From Rufibacter radiotolerans (GTDB taxonomy: Bacteria > Bacteroidota > Bacteroidia > Cytophagales > Hymenobacteraceae), in contig NZ_CP010777.1 of assembly GCF_001078055.1 (NCBI RefSeq), forward strand, positions 2,006,408-2,070,407: 64,000 nucleotides of DNA, read 5' to 3'. Made by a program: the position numbers and the translations under genes. This document shows, piece after piece, positions 61,369 through 64,000 of the stretch. The notes under the pieces are model-generated. The model saw nothing but the letters and a program-made list of their open reading frames with translations. It had not been told where the DNA came from and searched no databases. The stretch's first letter is position 1; every line of letters starts with the position of its first letter.

Positions 61369-63013
61369 AAGAGTGGCTCCCCTGGGCGTCTCCGCCCTTC
61401 TGTGCCTTTCCCTGTTCAGCGCCTGCCAGCAAGGCCAAAAGGCCGATTTGTTGGTGTACAACGCCACGGTCTACACGGTAAACGAAGGGTTTGATAAAGC
61501 CCAGGCGTTTGCCGTGAAAGAAGGCAAGATTCTGGAAGTAGGCTCCTCAGAGGCCCTACGCAAGAAATACCAGGCCGCTGAAGAGGTTGACGCCCATGGC
61601 AAGCCGGTGTACCCCGGCCTGATTGACGCGCATGCCCACTTCTATGGGTATGCAGGCAACCAACGGGAGGCAGACCTAACCGGCACCACTTCCTTTGCCG
61701 AGGTAGTGCAGCGGTTACAGGCGCATCAGAAAAACAACCCGCAGGCTGCCTGGCTCACCGGCCGCGGCTGGGACCAGAACGATTGGCAGGTAAAGCAATT
61801 CCCCACCAAGGACACGCTAGACCAATTGTTCCCAAACCTTCCGGTTATTATTGAGCGGGTAGACGGCCACGCCTCCCTGGCGAACCAAAAAGCCCTGGAT
61901 CTGGGAGGGGTAACCCCACAAACCACCATTACCGGGGGCAAAGTGGAAGTTAAAAACGGGAAACTGACGGGTATTCTGGTAGACAAAGCTGCCGACCAGG
62001 TAGTAGCTAAAATCCCGGCGCCTTCCGCCGCCGAGCTAACCCGGGCCTTGAAAAAAGCTGAGCAGAACATATTTGAGGTAGGCCTTACCACGGTAGTGGA
62101 CGCGGGCCTATCCAAATACGCCGTTAACCTGATAGATTCCCTGCAAAAGAAAGGCGAGCTGAACCTGCGGGTTTACGCCATGCTTACTCCCAGCCAGGAA
62201 AACAAGGACCATTACTTTAAGACAGGCCCGTACACCACAAATAAGCTGAACGTGCGCTCCTTTAAAGTATACGGTGACGGCGCCCTTGGCTCAAGAGGAG
62301 CCTGCCTGATTCACCCCTATTCTGACCGACCCACTGAAAGCGGTTTTCTGTTAGAGACGGTGCAGGAATACAAGGACCTGGCAGCCCAGATGTACGAGCA
62401 CAACTTCCAGATGAACACCCATGCTATTGGAGACTCTGCCAACCGGTTGATCCTGCAGATTTACGGAGACAACCTGAAGGGCAAGAACGACCGCCGCTGG
62501 CGCGTGGAGCATGCCCAGGTGGTAAACCCAACGGATGTGCCACTGTTCGGAAAATTCAGTATCCTGCCCTCGGTGCAGCCTACCCACGCCACCTCAGATA
62601 TGTACTGGGCCGGTGAACGCCTGGGCATGGACCGGGTAAAACATGCCTATGCTTTCAAGGCCTTGTTGCAGCAAAACAACATGATTCCGTTAGGGTCAGA
62701 TTTCCCGGTGGAGCACATCAACCCGTTGTATGGGTTTCACTCAGCGGTTGCCAGACAAGATGCTAAGAACTACCCGATTGGGGGCTTCCAGATGGAGAAT
62801 GCCTTGAGCCGCGAAGAAGCCTTAAAAGGAACCACTATTTGGGCCGCCTACGCCAACTTTGAGGAGAAGGTTAAAGGCAGTATTGAGCCCGGCAAAATGG
62901 CCGACTTCGTTATTCTGGACCAGGATATCATGACCATTAAGCCGGAAGCCATTAGAAATGTGAAAGTGCTTTCCACTTATTTAGGCGGGAAAAAGATGTA
63001 CAGCCGCAATTAG
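61361..63013 (+). CDS. YtcJ-like amidohydrolase lipoprotein
   Basis: 550 residues with a lipoprotein signal (LCLSLFSACQQ) and an amidohydrolase barrel of the YtcJ/D-aminoacylase-like group: PGLIDAHAHFYGYAG (metal His-x-His), GRGWDQNDW, VDGHASLAN, NTHAIGDSANRL and SDFPVEHINPLYGF. Localised at the envelope, it probably hydrolyses an amide or ester; the substrate is unknown. Translation is coupled to amn by an 8-base overlap, but a functional link is not evident. Confidence 0.88.
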   Translation: MIKRVAPLGVSALLCLSLFSACQQGQKADLLVYNATVYTVNEGFDKAQAFAVKEGKILEVGSSEALRKKYQAAEEVDAHGKPVYPGLIDAHAHFYGYAGNQREADLTGTTSFAEVVQRLQAHQKNNPQAAWLTGRGWDQNDWQVKQFPTKDTLDQLFPNLPVIIERVDGHASLANQKALDLGGVTPQTTITGGKVEVKNGKLTGILVDKAADQVVAKIPAPSAAELTRALKKAEQNIFEVGLTTVVDAGLSKYAVNLIDSLQKKGELNLRVYAMLTPSQENKDHYFKTGPYTTNKLNVRSFKVYGDGALGSRGACLIHPYSDRPTESGFLLETVQEYKDLAAQMYEHNFQMNTHAIGDSANRLILQIYGDNLKGKNDRRWRVEHAQVVNPTDVPLFGKFSILPSVQPTHATSDMYWAGERLGMDRVKHAYAFKALLQQNNMIPLGSDFPVEHINPLYGFHSAVARQDAKNYPIGGFQMENALSREEALKGTTIWAAYANFEEKVKGSIEPGKMADFVILDQDIMTIKPEAIRNVKVLSTYLGGKKMYSRN

Positions 63014-63050
63014 CGTTTTACGCCTGTTTTCGGTAAAACGGCCCCAAAAC
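63013..63050. repeat. Palindromic intergenic element, copy 22
   Basis: GCGTTTTACGCCTGTTTTC and TAAAACGGCCCCAAAAC. It begins at the last base of the amidohydrolase stop codon and runs into a terminator hairpin. Confidence 0.75.
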
Positions 63051-63089
63051 AGAAAAGGCTCCCGGCGCATTGCCGGGAGCCTTTTCTGT
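63048..63089. terminator. Bidirectional terminator
   Basis: ACAGAAAAGGCTCCCGGC pairs with GCCGGGAGCCTTTTCTGT, 5-base loop, between convergent genes. Confidence 0.9.
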
Positions 63090-63107
63090 TTAATAAAGTT
63101 CGTTGGT

Positions 63108-64000
63108 TTAAGCGGCTTGGGCTACCATGGGCGACAGCTTGCGCGTTCTAATGGAAAACAATAGCGCTAAACCTATCACAAAGAACACCAGCAACGTTAA
63201 GATACTGTTGCGCATAGAGCCAAAGATCTGCTCCGTGATCCCGAAAGAAAGCGTACCCAGCGCCAGTCCTACCTTGTCACAGATGTCATAGAAGCTAAAG
63301 AAAGAGGCATGGTCGGTGGTTTCAGGGAGAAGTTTGCTGTAAGTAGACCGAGACAAGGCCTGCACCCCACCCATAACCGCACCTACCACTACCGCCAGTA
63401 AGTAATACTGATTCCCGGTGGTCACGAAATAGGCCCCAATGGTAATGCCTACCCAAACCAAGACCGCCCACATCAGCGCCATGGTGTTGCCTACCCTTCC
63501 CGAGAACCAGGCAAAGAAATAGGCCCCGGCAATGGCCACGGCTTGAATGATCAACAACACCGTAATAAGGGCATTGTCTGGCAACATCAGCTCTTTTGAC
63601 CCGAACAAGGAGGCTACGTACATTACTGTCTGCACCCCCATGTTATAGAAGAAGAAAGCCATCAGGAATCGCTTCAGCAGAGGCAATTCCTTCAGCATCC
63701 TGAACACCTTGCCCAGTTCTTTAAAGCCGTTCAATAAATAACTGCCTTCTGGCTTCTTGTGGTAGGGGTTGCTGGGCAGATAAGCGAAGGAATACTGGGA
63801 GAACCCAAACCACCACAGACCGGTCATCAGAAAGGAGATCCTGGCCGGTAGCGAGGAATCCTCAATCCCAAACCAATCTGCCTTTAGCACCAGCACCAGG
63901 GAAACAATCAGCAGAATCATACTGCCAATATACCCCAGTGAAAATCCTCGGGCACTTAGCTTGTCAAAATTCTCCTCGGTGGCTATTTCTGGCAGATAGG
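63108..64000 (-). CDS. UMF1-type MFS transporter, C-terminal part (partial)
   Basis: The frame is open through the right window edge, so the N-terminus is missing; the ATG at 63920 is internal. Upstream of it the frame continues with YLPEIATEENFDKLSARGFS, typical of UMF1/Atg22-like major facilitators. The visible 297 residues carry about eight hydrophobic helices, with a cytoplasmic loop KELGKVFRMLKELPLLKRF and the segment GGVQALSRSTYSKLLPETT diagnostic of the family. The transported compound is unknown. Confidence 0.88.
   Translation of the reverse strand, partial: YLPEIATEENFDKLSARGFSLGYIGSMILLIVSLVLVLKADWFGIEDSSLPARISFLMTGLWWFGFSQYSFAYLPSNPYHKKPEGSYLLNGFKELGKVFRMLKELPLLKRFLMAFFFYNMGVQTVMYVASLFGSKELMLPDNALITVLLIIQAVAIAGAYFFAWFSGRVGNTMALMWAVLVWVGITIGAYFVTTGNQYYLLAVVVGAVMGGVQALSRSTYSKLLPETTDHASFFSFYDICDKVGLALGTLSFGITEQIFGSMRNSILTLLVFFVIGLALLFSIRTRKLSPMVAQAA

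Noticed and set aside
1..64000. tRNA, rRNA, riboswitch or insertion sequence
   Set aside because: I read the intergenic regions and found no cloverleaf, no recognisable riboswitch core and no transposase or terminal inverted repeats with target duplications. A covariance-model scan could still find a diverged RNA.

Overview
The window looks like a piece of a Bacteroidota chromosome, most likely from the Cytophagales and probably the Hymenobacteraceae (Rufibacter/Pontibacter type). Four things point there: promoters of the Bacteroidota form (TTG, 21-22 bases, TAnnTTTG) before several genes; start codons mostly without a Shine-Dalgarno sequence; a secreted protease with a type IX secretion C-terminal domain; and family-typical proteins (DUF4296, DUF4920, DUF1573, an E1 alpha/beta fusion, EgtB/EgtD). 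The genus is an inference. I see no tRNA, rRNA, CRISPR array, insertion sequence or prophage. Most of the window is dense single-copy housekeeping and envelope genes.

Layout. 1-13.7 kb: the end of a PD-(D/E)XK nuclease, DUF4920 and DUF2062 proteins, RmuC, a zinc phospholipase C-like protein, a pirin, a LexA-like XRE-S24 regulator, a subtilisin-like lipoprotein, RecQ, a small membrane protein, and a polyamine pair (arginase/agmatinase family plus a SpeD-SpeE fusion). 13.7-24.7 kb, minus strand: a chemosensory operon in the order parA, giant soluble receptor, cheW, cheY, cheB, cheA, cheC. The receptor has 1911 residues, no membrane segment and 15 tandem 92-residue HAMP-type units. 24.8-35.7 kb: SixA-like phosphatase, TopA, a sirtuin, MenC, the EgtB/EgtD pair, a PLP aminotransferase, a MATE transporter behind a tetranucleotide repeat, and a secreted HExxH protein. 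35.8-47.2 kb: a FAD/Rieske oxidoreductase, CsaA, DUF4296, a Bat-type operon ending in YggS, a T9SS metalloprotease, DUF423, DUF1573, a RecD-like helicase, a thioesterase and a NUDIX hydrolase. 47.4-64 kb: a frameshifted small secreted protein, a nitroreductase/HxlR divergent pair, DctA, GH43, an NtrC-like regulator without a DNA-binding domain, a LuxE-like protein, a lipoprotein, the fused E1 dehydrogenase, a two-domain DUF1573 protein, alanine dehydrogenase, an HsdR-N protein, AMP nucleosidase, a lipoprotein amidohydrolase and part of a UMF1-type transporter.

Two things stand out. First, a family of about 20 palindromic elements of 36-52 bases (core GTTTTGGGCCTGTTTTC, a short loop, then the reverse complement) lies mainly just downstream of stop codons. 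Arm bases covary between copies, one copy lies in frame inside egtB, one forms the end of the HsdR-N gene, and one carries the stop codons of two convergent genes at its tips. Second, the chemosensory operon joins a ParA ATPase to a soluble poly-HAMP receptor with a recent internal 276-bp duplication and to a CheB whose receiver domain has lost its acidic pair. This suggests a ParA-positioned cytoplasmic array whose output cannot be read from the window.
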